Positions 44,229 to 55,940 of a stretch of DNA of 64,000 nt are shown here, in pieces; positions within the stretch are counted from its first letter, which is position 1, and each line of letters opens with the position of its first letter. This stretch comes from Symsagittifera roscoffensis (lineage: Eukaryota; Xenacoelomorpha; Acoela; Convolutidae), in assembly GCF_963678635.1 (NCBI RefSeq), contig NC_087063.1:67186727-67250726 (forward strand), read 5' to 3'. The position numbers and the translations under genes are program-made. The notes under the pieces were generated by a model. The model saw only the letters and a program-made list of their open reading frames with translations. It searched no databases and was not told where the DNA came from.

Positions 44229-46680
44229 AATGTGGTGGTGCTGTAAATATCGTATTTGTATTGTCTTGGATATTGTCTGTTTAAATATTGTGGTTTATTT
44301 CGATATGGTGACTGAGAAACATTTCTTGATCTGTTTTGATAGTTGTTGTTTCTATTTAATGAATTATCACGGGGTCTATTATGATAATTTGTATTGTACG
44401 GTCTGTTATTAGAATAGTTGAAAGATCTGTCTTTAGAGTAGTTTCGATTACGATTATTTGAGTAATTTCGATTGCGGTTGTTTGAAGAGTTTCTTGACTG
44501 GGAATTTTTCTACTATAGCTATTAGGGAATGGTCTTATTGATCTATTGTTACCTTGAAAGTTTTGTTCGGTAAACTCTGGGTTTTTCAAGTATTGATAAA
44601 AAGGTTTGTTTGCTTCTTTGTAATTTAGGGGTTTATTTACTTTATCTTGTTGTTTTGTCTTCTTTCAGCAATGCTATGTCCATATCTGCGGCAATAGTTA
44701 CACCATTTTTTCAATGAAGATTTACTTTTAAAAGTTGGGTTCTTTTCACAGATGTTTAGGATTTGAGTAAATTTTTCCGCTAAATCATTGTCAGGTTCTT
44801 AAATATTGTTAAAATTGGATTTTGTTGTATGAACATTAATTATGTAATGTAGCTTTAAACTTGCCATTTCCTCTAGTTTCATTGTAATTTCAGCCTGTTT
44901 TCTTCTTGGAATTGTCATCTGATCTATTGTGTCAATTATTTTAGTTTGATCTGTTTATTGAATGGTTTCGAGATTTATTATCTGAGTATTGTCTATTCCT
45001 ATTGTTTGAGTAGTTCCTGTTTTGGTTATATGAGAAGTTTCTGGAACGGTTGTTTGAAAGGTATCTATTTCGAGAGTTTGAATGTGAGCGATTTATAAAG
45101 GTAGTTACTTCTGTTTGAGTTTGATATTGAATAGTAATTTTAGGGGTTTATTCTAGAGTTTTTGATTGTTTTGACTGTTTGATCAACTATATCTATTTTG
45201 TGAAAAATTTTTGTGAAATTCTTCGATCTGGAGATCTTCCGCGATAGTTAACTCTGTAAGGTGATTGTTGTCTAGAGGCATTATAGTTATCAGGGCGTGG
45301 TTTTCCTGAACTTTTGTTACAGTGAATGTTTTTGTTTGGTAAATTTTGGTCTTTTGATAAAATGATTTATTTGGTTCTCTATGTTTTTGTGATTTGTTCT
45401 GATTATCCTGTTGCTTTTGTCTACATTCAACAATGCTATGTCCATATCTGCGGAATTTTTAGTTACGCCATTTTATGAATGATAGTTTGCCTTTAAAATT
45501 TGAACTTTTCTTGTAAATACTTAAATTTTGAGTGATTTTTTCAGCTTGTTCAGTGTCAGATTCATGAATATTGTTTATCTGTGAAGTAGTTGTATGGATG
45601 TTGTTTTGCATATAGTGATTTTGAATTTTCTGTTTCTTCCAGATTCATAGTGATTTCAGCTTGTTCTATTTTGTTGTCAACTAGGTTCCGGAAATCTATA
45701 TCGGGTTCTGTGATTGATAATGGATGTCATGCTCTCTTTGTTTGCAATTTTTTGTAATTGTGGTGTTAAAGTCATGATTATGATATCTGTCATTTTCGAG
45801 ATTTTGTAATCTTGTGTATTGAGAGAATAAGCTTTTCGTACTACATTTTCAATTCTTTCTGCGTGTTGTTTTTTTGTTTAATTTGAAAGTCTACGAATTC
45901 CGTTGCATAAAACTATTTGATCTTGTTTCTTTCGTTCAGAGTCCAACGTATTTAAAAATTCTTGTGTAAATTGTTTCCAATCGGATTTATTCTGTATGGT
46001 CAATACTGCAAACGGTTTTTGAGCTGCGCCATTGAGTGTGGTTTGTATCAGTGCTGTGCGTTTGTTAATTCAATTTTGTTATAGAGGTGTATTTATAGGT
46101 TCTAGGTTTATGTTAAAGGATAAGTTGGCTGTAAAATCGCTTAAGTAATCAGCTAGTGAGTATTCAAGATCTTTTCCTGTGAATACCATGAGTGGTTTAT
46201 TAGATGTCATAGATGATCCACCCATAGGGCATGGTTTCGTTGTCATTTGGAGTGATTCTGCTGTGTTTGGTATTTGTGCAATGTTTTTAATGGATTTTTT
46301 TGTAATTTCATGTTGCTGTAACTAGCACGGTAATGGGATTTTGTTTCTCATTGATTCAGGCTGTTAACTTTGGGTTTTTGTATAGTTTTGTGGATGTATG
46401 TTTACATTAGATGATGCCAAAGTTTGTGGTTGCGGAGGTTTTTGTTGCATTCGCCTTCGTTGTTGAGAGTTTATGTAAGTTTCGAAAATATCTGGCATAG
46501 AGTAATTGACCAAGCATTGGATAGTGACCAAGTAATTGTCTTTTATTTTTTGCTTCAGAAAATTCTTGTTTACTTGGAATGTTTCCTTTTTCCGCTTTGT
46601 GGATGAATAACAAGAAGAAGGATGGAGTTATCGTCAAAATTATCATCATTTTGAATAATTATTTGGCGGAATGACAATTA
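44229..46680 (-). pseudogene. gag: gag remnants of element D with duplicated nucleocapsid
   Basis: In the element's sense: capsid remnants (46650-45500) with the same W..F pattern as element A, a knuckle remnant at 45470-45421 (RRYGHSIVEC; the first two Cys are lost), an Asn/Arg/Ser-rich tail (about 45360-44950), then again a capsid end, a second knuckle (CNYCRRYGHSIAE, 44706-44664; last Cys lost) and a second Asn/Arg-rich tail to about 44250. So the nucleocapsid region is present twice. Frames are broken throughout. Confidence 0.65.
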
Positions 46681-48458
46681 AAGTGTAACTTTCAATGTGT
46701 CTTCTTGGTTGATTCCAATTGTAGTGTTTTAATGGTTTGAGAAGATATGATTTTTTCCATTCTGCGTTTACCTTTTATATATGATGCTGTTGAGAATTCT
46801 GAATCCAAAAACTATCTTTGGTTTTCTACTGGTTTATTTTTGTCGTGGATTAGATATCGAAGGTTTTGAAGTTTTTGTATTGTTGTTGAGTCAGTTTCCG
46901 AAACTGCGTTTCGTATTCTGGAAAAATTTTGTTTAATGATTTGTTTTTGTTTTGTGATTTTTGCCTTCTTTTTTTTATCTGATCTATCCTATCTTTTGTT
47001 CATGCGGTGTAATTACAAGATCGTTTCTTTCTTCCTAAATTAGACAATTATGACCATTGACTGTTTGCTTGTTTCCTAGATTATCTCTTGACATAAGTGT
47101 TAGAGTGATGGTTTGAAAAAGCAAGTGTTAAATTTTTTATGTCCTAAACTGTTAGTCCTCACAAATTGTGAGATTAACTTATTCCTGGGGATAGAATGTC
47201 GAGTATAGAGGGATTGTGGATAGTTGAGACATCGTTTCGTTAGAATGACTGGTTAATTATCGAGTGGTTAAGTTCTATAAAAAAAACTTAGTCTTACTTA
47301 AGATGTGATTTGTGATCAAGCATTCGAGAATAGTAAATCAATCCACAAAGTTCATATATAATTAGAAAACAATCAGATCATTAGATTATTTTTAAATCTT
47401 ACTTATTTTAGGGTTTCCTTAGCCTGGGTCGACTAAGAGGGGGGGCTCAAGTGAATGATGAGCAACCGAAGCTCTTCACTGTTTATCTTAATTAAAATGG
47501 TTAGTTAGTTAAAAAATTTCAGTTTTTCCCGGGTTTTTTGTAAAGATTGGAGAGTGAATTGACGTTGGAGGTCAATAGGTCTTTGTATTAGGAGGTGGGG
47601 AGAACGAAATTGTTCTAACTGATCCAAAGAAAGCCTTGATGATCAAGTTTTGTAAAAAATGTTTAAAAAATAAAACTAATTTATAATAAAGATTTGAGGA
47701 TATCCTCAATGGTCTGTTTTAAAGGGCATTTAGGTTGTTTTAAAACAAGGATAGAACTTTAAAAAATTTAGGTTGAAAATTAAATATTAAAAAAACATAA
47801 GGGATTTAAGAAAAAAAAATTGCCTTAAATTAAAGATTTGATTGATATTAATTTTTTGAGTGATTGTGTGCTATATTTTGGATGAGGAAACAAAAAAAAC
47901 ACGATGATTATTAGAATAATTAAGTGAAACCTTGAGAAGCAAGAAGTTGTTACAGTTTTCATGAATCTATTTCAAACTTTTATTTTAAGTAATTTTTGTG
48001 TTTCATGTTCAATTTAATTTTAATTTTACAAGAGTTTTAAAGTTACTGCAAATTTGAATTAATTTGTTTTTGTAGTTTTAGATCTTTCGTCATGGTATTA
48101 TATAGCATCATGTTTTTCAACTTCGAAAGATATTTGTCTGGGAACTGAATCTGCTCTAAATGATTTATTTCATATTAGTGAAAGAAAATTTACTGCATTG
48201 ACAATCTTTTAGAGAAGTAGTCGTTGCAGTCAGCTTTTTCGTTTCAAGACGTAGAAACTTGGTTCACTGTTTGGGTTTCGCCCTGGTATAAGCTTGAATT
48301 TTGGTTGATTTTGATCAAAATAATTGAGACCTGGAGGTAAGTTTTCAATACTTCTTAACGTTTTGTGTTACGTGTTTGGATCTTAGCTCTTATGTCGATT
48401 TTGAATTTGCTAAATCTAATTTTGTTGAAGTCTTGCTCAAGACTTTGGTCACACCAGG
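46681..48458 (-). other. 5' part and leader of element D
   Basis: 46681-47250 holds decayed N-terminal gag. 47264-47700 is the leader block shared with element A, with one GATC-ended hairpin copy at 47621-47644. The primer-site position next to 48458 reads CCTGGTGTGACC. 47700-48380 has no recognisable content. Confidence 0.5.
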
Positions 48459-48808
48459 TGAGTTTAAGTCCAGGTGGCTAATTCATAGAGTAATTTCCGA
48501 AGAAGTACACTGTCTGTTCGTCAGGCTATCTTATTTTCGGCCGGATATATTCGTGCAACTTCTTAGTCTAATACCAATCTTAATCTTACTCTTATATCCC
48601 CTAGTCTCAAGAGATCTAGTATATACTAGTATTTGCGAGATTAGACCAAAATAATTCTGTTCTGGCTGAAACTATGAATAATTTCAGCCTTACAAATTAT
48701 TGTAAGTGTTAGTTATGGATCCTGATTGATTTTGTAAGAAATTTTTTTTATTGTTTGTTTTATCAATATAATCATTGGGTAATAGAACAAGTTTTAAATT
48801 GCTTCCAA
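48459..48808 (-). repeat. 5' LTR of element D
   Basis: 350 bp, starts TGAGTTTAAGTCC, ends TTGCTTCCA. It has lost the part corresponding to GGTGTTTAACTAGTC in element A. It differs from its partner far more than the element A LTRs differ, so D is older. Confidence 0.8.
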
Positions 48809-49303
48809 TTTGGACGCATTACGTATTTTAATTTTTTTTGATAATTTGAATTAAAAAATGATAGATGTTTGATGTTTTTGTTGACTGAATATATTATAAC
48901 AGACGGACGTTATCGTGGAGGTTCAAATATCATCGATCCATGGTATAATTAGATTAATAAATGAAAGGAATATTTAACATGATTCACAAATTTGGTTCTT
49001 CTACCCGTTTCTGTCCACCAGAGTTAAACAATAATTTAATAGTGTAAGTAATTTTTGTATATATAAAACATAATGCGATTGTTATTAGGTAATAAAACGA
49101 CTTAATTTTCAAATATGCTCTACAGTCGACATTGTGAACACATTACACTAAACAAAAAAGAAGGTGTGAGAAACAGTATGAAAATCAAAACAACTGACTT
49201 ACTTGATCACTTTTTTGACTTATTAGAAATGGTTTTAACTTAATGGTATCATCCAGTTCTAATAGAAAGTCAGAATCTGAGATTTACTAGCCAATAACAG
49301 ACA
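48809..49303. repeat. Duplicated block, copy 2, third part
   Basis: Matches copy 1 from about 27530 to 27965 (GGTTCTTCTACC, GTCCACCAGA, AGGTGTGAGAAAC) and then jumps at about 49192 to the equivalent of 29520 (TTGATCACTTTTTTGACTTATTAGAA). The 1.55-kb segment with the FkbM gene is absent at this junction. Confidence 0.75.
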
Positions 49304-49676
49304 GATGGTCACTGGAGCGGATTTAAGGGAGGGTGGACGCCTTCCCATTTCAGGAATTCGACCCCCTGCCGACATAAAGGGTCCCACTTTGTAACTTTTT
49401 GAGTGGGGGGGGGGGGGGGGGAGCGCGTGCTAAAAAACGCATTTTTTTTGGTAGAAATTTTCCAATAGCTGCCTAAAAACGCAATTTTTTGTCTGTTTTT
49501 CAAATTTTGCCTGCGGCGCAGAACGTTTGGCCAAAAAGAGTCTTTTTTGTTTTTTTAGTGTTTTGTGAGAGCTCAAAAAATCAATATGGTCTACCTAAAG
49601 AAAGTCCACAAAACTTTCGAAAGTGTTTTGAAAAACCGCCCCCTCGAGAAAACCCTAGATCCGCCCCTGGATGTCA
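49304..49676. mobile_element. hAT-like MITE
   Basis: Ends are CTGGAGCGGATTTAAGGG (49312) and, in reverse complement, CAGGGGCGGATCTAGGG (ending 49669). CAGGGGCGGAT-type ends are common in hAT elements of animals. GATGGTCA (49304-49311) and GATGTCA (49670-49676) are the target duplication; copy 1 shows the unfilled site GATGGCCA at 29619-29626. The interior (about 0.36 kb) includes a 17-base G run and has no transposase. Confidence 0.75.
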
Positions 49677-50780
49677 TAAAGTTGACACGAGATGCGGTAA
49701 GGAGGAAAAAGAGCCATAGTTAACGACAAATTGTTGACGATATCCTTTGCGGTCAAGGAGGTAGAACAAAACACTTACCTATCTCATGTTGACGTATCAA
49801 ATTAATTTTTCAATCAGTTGCACACGCAAAAGCCATATCAAAAATCGAATTAAACTAAAACGACCGTTTTTTGACCAATAAAATTGCTCAAGGCACCAAT
49901 ATTCCCCTCAGGGTTATAAAGAGTTGCAAAAAGTTGCAACAGACAAAACTATTCAAAAGAGAACATATGACCTATAATTAGTAGCAAAAACTTCGGACAG
50001 TCAAAAATATTTAAAAAGATCAAATGACCTTTTTTCAGACAATTTTTACATGCAAAAGCTATAGAGAGTTGCAAAAAGTTCGGACAGACAGAAATAAACA
50101 AAAAGAGCAATCGCACCATTTTGACAGATTTTTGCGTGCAATTTTTTTTTCAGACAAGCTTGAGACATAAAATTGGACTGAAAAACTAAATTTTGCATGC
50201 AAATTTTTTCTAAAATAGGTCAGTTGCTCTTTTTGATTAATGGCTGCTCCTTTTTTCCATTACTAATTAAAACTAGTATTGTTTTTTATGACGAGTAAGA
50301 AAAGAAATGCAAAATATAGAGAGACAAAAAATTTTAAGAAGAGCACCTTGGCATTTTAAGAGGTTTTGCAAGCAATTTTAACTGATTCGAAAACCTTGAA
50401 AAATAATTTCAATTTGATAAAGTTATTTTTGGGTACAAAATTTTTCAAAAAAAGGTCAATTGCTTTTTTGAAATTAAGTTTGTCTGTCCGAACTTTCCAA
50501 ACTATCAGCAACAATTACCTACTTTTTGACAACGTAAAACAATTTGAAACAAATTGAAACCAGGTAAAACAAATTAAGGTACAAAAAGTACCTTTCTATT
50601 TATTGTTCTAAACATTTCAAAAATGGGGAGGAACTTTGTATTCAAGTCTTTTAATTTCTTTCCCGCCAAATCAGGCACCACCTTTAATCATTGGAGTGGG
50701 TCGAGTCATATATCGTATTAAATTTTTCAATCGAGATGCAAATTTTGAAAAATTTGTCCCAGTGTCCGTCAAAAAACAGG
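49677..50780. repeat. Duplicated block, copy 2, last part, with MITE fragments
   Basis: 49677-49870 and 49925-49975 match copy 1. 50070-50300 contains a copy of the GTTCGGACAGAC MITE (start AGAGAGTTGCAAAAAGTTCGG at 50064), and 50310-50500 further fragments. 50560-50780 holds nothing I can name. Confidence 0.5.
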
Positions 50781-51310
50781 TTTAAAAATTTTGATTTTTA
50801 GTCTTAGTTTGAGCGAATATTTTTAAAGCTTAATAGGTGACAATAGCTGAATTCAAGTATTGTTGCTCAAAAGTAAGCTGCTCACTCGAATTAAGCTATT
50901 GCCACCTATTAAGCTTTTAAAATAAGCTGCTCACTCGATTTATTGTTCCGACCATACGAACAGGTTTAAAAACTATGATTTTTAGTCTTGGTTTGAGCAA
51001 ATAAATCGAGTAAGCAGCTTATTTTAAAAGCTTAATAGGTGACAATAGCTTAATTCAAGTAATAGCCTAATTCGCTAGCTTAAGTTGAGCGATTACATCG
51101 AGTGAGCAGCTTGTTTAAAAAGCTTAATACAAAAGATTAATTCAAAAATAAGCTGTTCACTCGAATTAAGCTATTCAATTAAGCCTTGTTTTTTTGGAAT
51201 CAAAATTTTCAAGAGTTCAAAAAAGTTAATTTTCTTAGTCATATTTCTACAAAAATTATTTTCAATAATAAGCTGCTCACTCGAATTAAGCTATTCAATT
51301 CAGCCTTGTT
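50781..51310. repeat. Inverted and direct repeat cluster built on AAGCTGCTCACTCGA
   Basis: 50869-50947 pairs in reverse complement with about 50990-51062 (arms near 75 bases with few mismatches, about 45 bases between). AAGCTGCTCACTCGA or its complement occurs at least six times up to 51290. GATTTTTAGTCTTGGTTTGAGC-like text precedes both arms in direct orientation (50790, 50970). Such a foldback can form a large hairpin. No gene. Confidence 0.65.
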
Positions 51311-51721
51311 TTTTGGAATCCCTGTCCAATTTACTAATTTGGCTATAATATTGAAATTGCTTGAGCGTTAGTTTTTCGTTCAGATTTTTTATATCACACA
51401 ACGCAAAAAAAAAAACAACACTTATTTGAATAAATTGTTGTATTGTTCAAGACTATGGTCCGAACAATCTGTGATTCTTGGACGGTAACTGTCTTTACTT
51501 GTTCACTTTTCTTTAAAAACCCACAAAGCTAAATAATTGAAAAACTAATTTCTGAATGAGTTGTTACAGCTCATTCTGAAATTAGTTTTTCAATTATTTA
51601 ACTTCGTAGGTTTTTTAAGAAAAATGAACAATTATGTTAAATAACTTGTTCAGAATGGGGAATACCTTGTGTGCGAAGGAACGACAGAATTTATAACTTC
51701 GAAGGAAAAAATTAAGAAACG

Positions 51722-52143
51722 AGACTAGTAAAATCAGGGCAAAGCTCTGAGTAATTCAACAACTTTTCATTTAGTTTTTATGTTGGTGGATGAAAATATG
51801 ATATGGTAGATGAAATATGAAAATTAGATTTTCAGACTGATCGTATCGACGCTGAAGTGGTAAAAGTTGAGTCGTAGATGAAATTATTAAGACCACTTAA
51901 CTTGCCTCAATTCAATATCGAACGATTTTGTAGCGCTGCATTATTCAATACGCGTAAAAATTTCGCGTGATATTTTCAGCATTAAATAATAAAACAAGCA
52001 GTTTTGCTATTCTTAGTCTCAGGTTACGGGGAACTACGAAGATCCAGGGATCGATCTCCCGTGAGAAATATTTCAAAAGTTGGTCTGAATAAAAAAACTT
52101 CGCGAGCATATATTTTCTTTACTTTCTTCGGAAGTCGCAATAA
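51722..52143 (+). repeat. Hairpin-ended repeat, diverged unit 1
   Basis: Starts with a hairpin CAGGGCAAAGCTCTG (51735-51749) and ends with CTTTCTTCGGAAGTCG near 52136. Interior differs from the 520-bp copies. Confidence 0.45.
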
Positions 52144-52611
52144 GAAGACTGCTCGTATAAGATGACGCGTTATGCGTTATTCAGAATACAAAGCAAAATA
52201 CTTAGTTTATATTAACGGTAATTATAGGACAACTAGAATGCCTCATGCGTTATTCAGAATCCAAAGCAATGTACTTAGTTTATATTAACGGTAGTTATAG
52301 GACAACTAGAATGCCTCAATTCAATTCGGAACGATTTCGGAGCCGAAATAAGTTGTCGCTGAATTCCAACAAGACTGCTCGTATAAAATGACGCGTTATG
52401 CGTTATTCAGAATCCAAAGCAATATACTTAGTTTATATTAACGGTAATTATAGGACAACTAGAATGTCTCAATGCGTTATTCAGAATCCAAAGCAATGTA
52501 CTTAGTTTATATTAACGGTAATTATAGGACAACTAGAATGCCTCAATTTAATTCGGAACGACTTCGGAGCCGAAATAAGTTGTCGCTGAATTCCAACAAA
52601 ACTGCTCGTAT
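52143..52611 (+). repeat. Nested tandem repeat with a 74-bp inner unit
   Basis: An inner unit of about 74 bases (ATGCGTTATTCAGAATCCAAAG ... GGACAACTAGAATG) comes in pairs, each pair followed by about 85 bases beginning CGGAACGATTTCGGAGCC. The whole pair-plus-spacer (about 229 bases, first at ACTGCTCGTATAAGATGACG 52147) is repeated, giving a two-level tandem structure. The repeats are about 95% alike, so expansion is recent. Confidence 0.8.
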
Positions 52612-53107
52612 CAGGGCGAAGCCCTGGATGTTTGGACTGTCTTTTAAGGATTATGGAGTAGTAATAACATAAAAAAATTAAATGTAATAAAATAAAATGG
52701 AAATTTTTTTGTTAAATTTGAAATTTTTTTAGTGAAAATCATCCCCCCACACGCCATATACAAAAGGATAGTTTTCGCTCCTTGTAACAAATCAATTAGA
52801 GCAAATAAGCTTCTTTCACGATTTCTAAGACGGATTAAATCTCCGCTTACGCATTAATAGCGCGAAATATATCGCGCGTTAATTGTCCCGAATTGGCCAA
52901 AATGGCAACCTTTAAACCCCCATAACTTTACAAAAAATGATCACAGGTGAAATATCTCTTCAAATTTAAGCTCAGGACAACAATACTTTTCGATTGACAT
53001 AAAAATTTACGTCTAAAATGGCTAGTTTAAAAGTCGAAATTGTCTGAAGAAAAAAAAACCACCCGAGCACAAATATTCCGTTACTTTCGTATCGAAAGTC
53101 GGAACAA
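52596..53107 (+). repeat. 520-bp hairpin-ended repeat, copy R1
   Basis: Begins AACTGCTCGTATCAGGGC with hairpin CAGGGCGAAGCCCTG (52612-52626), contains the palindromic GCGCGAAATATATCGCGC and ends with hairpin ACTTTCGTATCGAAAGT (53083-53099). Aligns from end to end with 54578-55105 and 56673-57185. Confidence 0.8.
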
Positions 53108-53454
53108 CAAGCAAGAAGTATACGAAGTATTCTGCTCGTTAGTTATCCCAAAATGGTCAACTTGTCAAGTTATGAATTCTCATAACAGTGAAAAAAATTA
53201 GTCTGAATTAAAACAAAACATCATAAGCTCATATATTCAGTCACTTCTTAAAAAATTGGAGCAAAACCCAAACATTCGCGGATATTTTGCTGAAAAAATT
53301 TACGACTAAAAAGAACTTCAAAGAGTGCAATTAGCGCATGCTAATTGACCCACATGCTAACCGTTACTGTTCCAACACAACATGCATAGTCAAAAATTAT
53401 TACAAAGCATCAAAAAGAAAATGTAGGCACAAATTGATTGCTTTTATACAAAAC

Positions 53455-53870
53455 AAAACTATTCGTATCAAGGCAAATTCCTGAATTTTCCTAACCTCTT
53501 TACTGGTCTTGAATTTTTATTAAAAGAAATATTGACAAACTTCCAATTTTAGGCTGTTATTATCATGTATGGAATAAGTAAGATCAATTAGTTTGCCTCT
53601 ATTGAATTCAACGCATTCAATTAGGCAGATCACTTGATTTTGTAGTTCGGGATAGTTCACCACGGAAAACTTTTCGTGCAGTATGGATACTAGTTTCAAG
53701 GTGATCTGATAGCAGGATAATTCAGCGGTTTGGACACTCGGTGTGGACAATTTCAGATCCAAGCATTCATCCCCCAAGTGGGAAAACTTCTTTTCGTAAC
53801 TTGGTTTAAATATAAAAACCACCCCCCAGCTTATAAATTTTTCAGTTTCTTCGGAAGTCTGAACAAAAAA
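53455..53870. repeat. Hairpin-ended repeat with a different interior
   Basis: Starts ACTATTCGTATCAAGGC (53458) and ends TTTCTTCGGAAGTCTGAACAA (53847-53867), the family's ends, but the interior is unrelated to R1-R3 and holds the small minus-strand frame described separately. Confidence 0.45.
53520..53822 (-). CDS. Small hypothetical ORF inside a hairpin-ended repeat
   Basis: 100 residues with a protein-like composition: amphipathic Leu/Ile/Val pattern, Cys and Glu spread through, no low-complexity tract. I recognise no family. It could be a piece of a gene carried within the repeat, or chance. No upstream promoter, splice site or poly(A) signal is evident. It is less biased than the neighbouring frames, which is the only reason to list it. 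Confidence 0.2.
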   Translation of the reverse strand: MVFIFKPSYEKKFSHLGDECLDLKLSTPSVQTAELSCYQITLKLVSILHEKFSVVNYPELQNQVICLIECVEFNRGKLIDLTYSIHDNNSLKLEVCQYFF

Positions 53871-54577
53871 TGCAGGTCAGTTTTGGGAATTTAATGGGCG
53901 TTCATTGGCAGAAACGCTTTGCAGATTCGGTTTTTTCACGCATGCAAATGCTACCCATTCAAAAATGTTAAAGTTAAAGGAGAGTCGTTCGGTCAAAAAT
54001 TAGACCACCTCCATTTCATACATATAAGCCAATCAGAAGTGAAATAAAAAAACAAAAGCAAGCTCAACAAACAATATATTTTTGCATGTTTAGATTCTTA
54101 TTAGTTACTACAGAAATTGTGTAATTTGTGATGTGTCTACTGTATAGTTTGTCTACTTTCTATTATCTAACCCCTAAACAGATATAAGTAAAATTTGCAG
54201 TTTCACTAAAAAATTAGAGTAATCAGCAAGTAATTAAACTTATTCAAAGTACAGACTTCATTTATTTCATGTTTATGCCACATTCGTCCGGCATTGTTTA
54301 ATTTTTCTAAGTAAATTTTATTCAAGTTGGCGTCCTTAGTGATAGAGGAAACGAGTACTGGAAATTTTTTTACCTTTTTTTCAGCCAATTAGAATTGAGC
54401 ATTCAAAAATTTCAAAAAAATTACAAAACTCTCAGGAGAGAAGAACAATCCAGGCAAAGAAAATAATTTTGATCGATAAGAAAATAAACAGATACAAGTT
54501 TTTCAAACTTTTGGAAATCAATTTTGGATATTGGAAAAACCTGTAATCGATTTCTAAACAATGAAAAACAAAACAAA

Positions 54578-55105
54578 CAAAACTGCTCGTATCAGGGCAA
54601 AGCCCTGAATGTTCCGACTGCCTTTTCAGGTTTATCGAGCAGTAGTAACATTAAAAAAATTAAATATAAAAAAAATGAAAACTTTTTTTCTAAAATCTGA
54701 ATTTTTTTATGAAATCATTACCCCACACGCCATATAAAGTTTAAAAGAATAGATTTTGCTCAATGTAACAAAACAATTATGGCAAATAAGCTTCTTTCAA
54801 CCAATTTGGAACTATTTAAAAGACGGATAAAATTTCCGCTTACGCGTTATTAACGCGAAATATATCGTGCGTTAATTGTCTCAAATTGACCAAAATGGCA
54901 ATCTTTAAACCCTCATAACTCTACGACAAATGATCACAGGTGAAATATCTTTTCAAATTTAAGCTCAGGGCAACAATACCTTTTGAATGATTTTATAATA
55001 TTGTGTCAAAAATGGCTAGTTAAAAAGTCGAAATTTGTCTGAAGAAAAAAAACCCACCCCGAGCACAAATATTCCGTTACTTTCGTATCGAAAGTCGGAA
55101 CAAAA
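54578..55105 (+). repeat. 520-bp hairpin-ended repeat, copy R2
   Basis: Hairpin CAGGGCAAAGCCCTG at 54593-54607, interior as R1 with CACACGCCATATAAA and TTTAAACCCTCATAACT, end hairpin TTTCGTATCGAAA at about 55080-55094. Confidence 0.8.
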
Positions 55106-55689
55106 ACTGATCGATTATCCGCGCAAATTGTACAACAAAACTCTGCTGTTAATGACTTCGGTTATCCAATCGGAACATTTTATATGAGACTACCCCCCTT
55201 TCTTAATAATATCTTCAAAAAATTCTCAAAAAACGTTTCCATGATATTTTAAAGGTTCAAGGATTCATTTGATCAATTGCATTTACAATTCATTTTTGTA
55301 CCTTCGCGAGCTGTTATAATTTTTGGGAGTTTTTTTGGTCAACTACTTAAGCGACGTAAAATAAGTTAAATGCATTTATTTCTGAGTATCTTTGCCGAAA
55401 ATTTGCCAAAATTATATCAAGCTATTTCGAGATGAAGCTTAGAACTCAATAATGAAACAAATTGATCGACTCATTAGTTACTCAAGTTTTTTTTCTGACT
55501 TCAACTTTTCTTTATTGGTGTTTTCAACCAAGCTATCAAGCTATCCCACGATTTGATATCTGAAACTCTTTAGAAAAAAAATCAAGCGAACCAATCAAAA
55601 AACGTGATGAGAAAAGTTTCAAGTTTTATAGCTCATATTGTTGGCTTATCGGTTCATAGATCGGTATAAAATAAAGCACAAAAAGGCTA

Positions 55690-55940
55690 CTCTTATATCA
55701 AGGAAAAACTTGAATGTTCCGACTGCCTGTCAATGTTTTTGAAATTTTTGAAAAAATCAATTGAATCAAATTCAAATAAAATGTTTCAATGAACTTCACC
55801 CGCATGCTAAATAAAGTACAAAGTGATGTTGTGAGTGTGTAACAAATTTGATTTTGTTGGCTTAAGGCTTTTCAGCAAAACAAACTAAATGTTATACTCC
55901 CTGCTTATGAGAGTAAGAAGTCAAAAATTGTGCAAAATTA
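55690..55940. other. Possible start of another hairpin-ended unit
   Basis: CAAGGAAAAACTTG (55699-55712) followed by AATGTTCCGACTGCC matches the start of the family, but no matching 3' end is found downstream. 55105-55690 before it has no gene. Confidence 0.35.

Larger units (their letters stand above)
43449..48808 (-). mobile_element. Element D: gag-only derivative of the element A family
   Basis: LTRs of 375 bp (43449-43823) and 350 bp (48459-48808) are recognisable relatives of the element A LTRs: shared TTTTCGGCCGGATA, CGTGCAACTTCTTAGT and GATCTAG. The interior has the A-type 3' tract, gag remnants and leader but no protease, RT, integrase or env. At 5.4 kb it is a deletion derivative that would need proteins from an A-type element. 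No clean target duplication: flanks are AAGA and ATTT. Confidence 0.85.
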
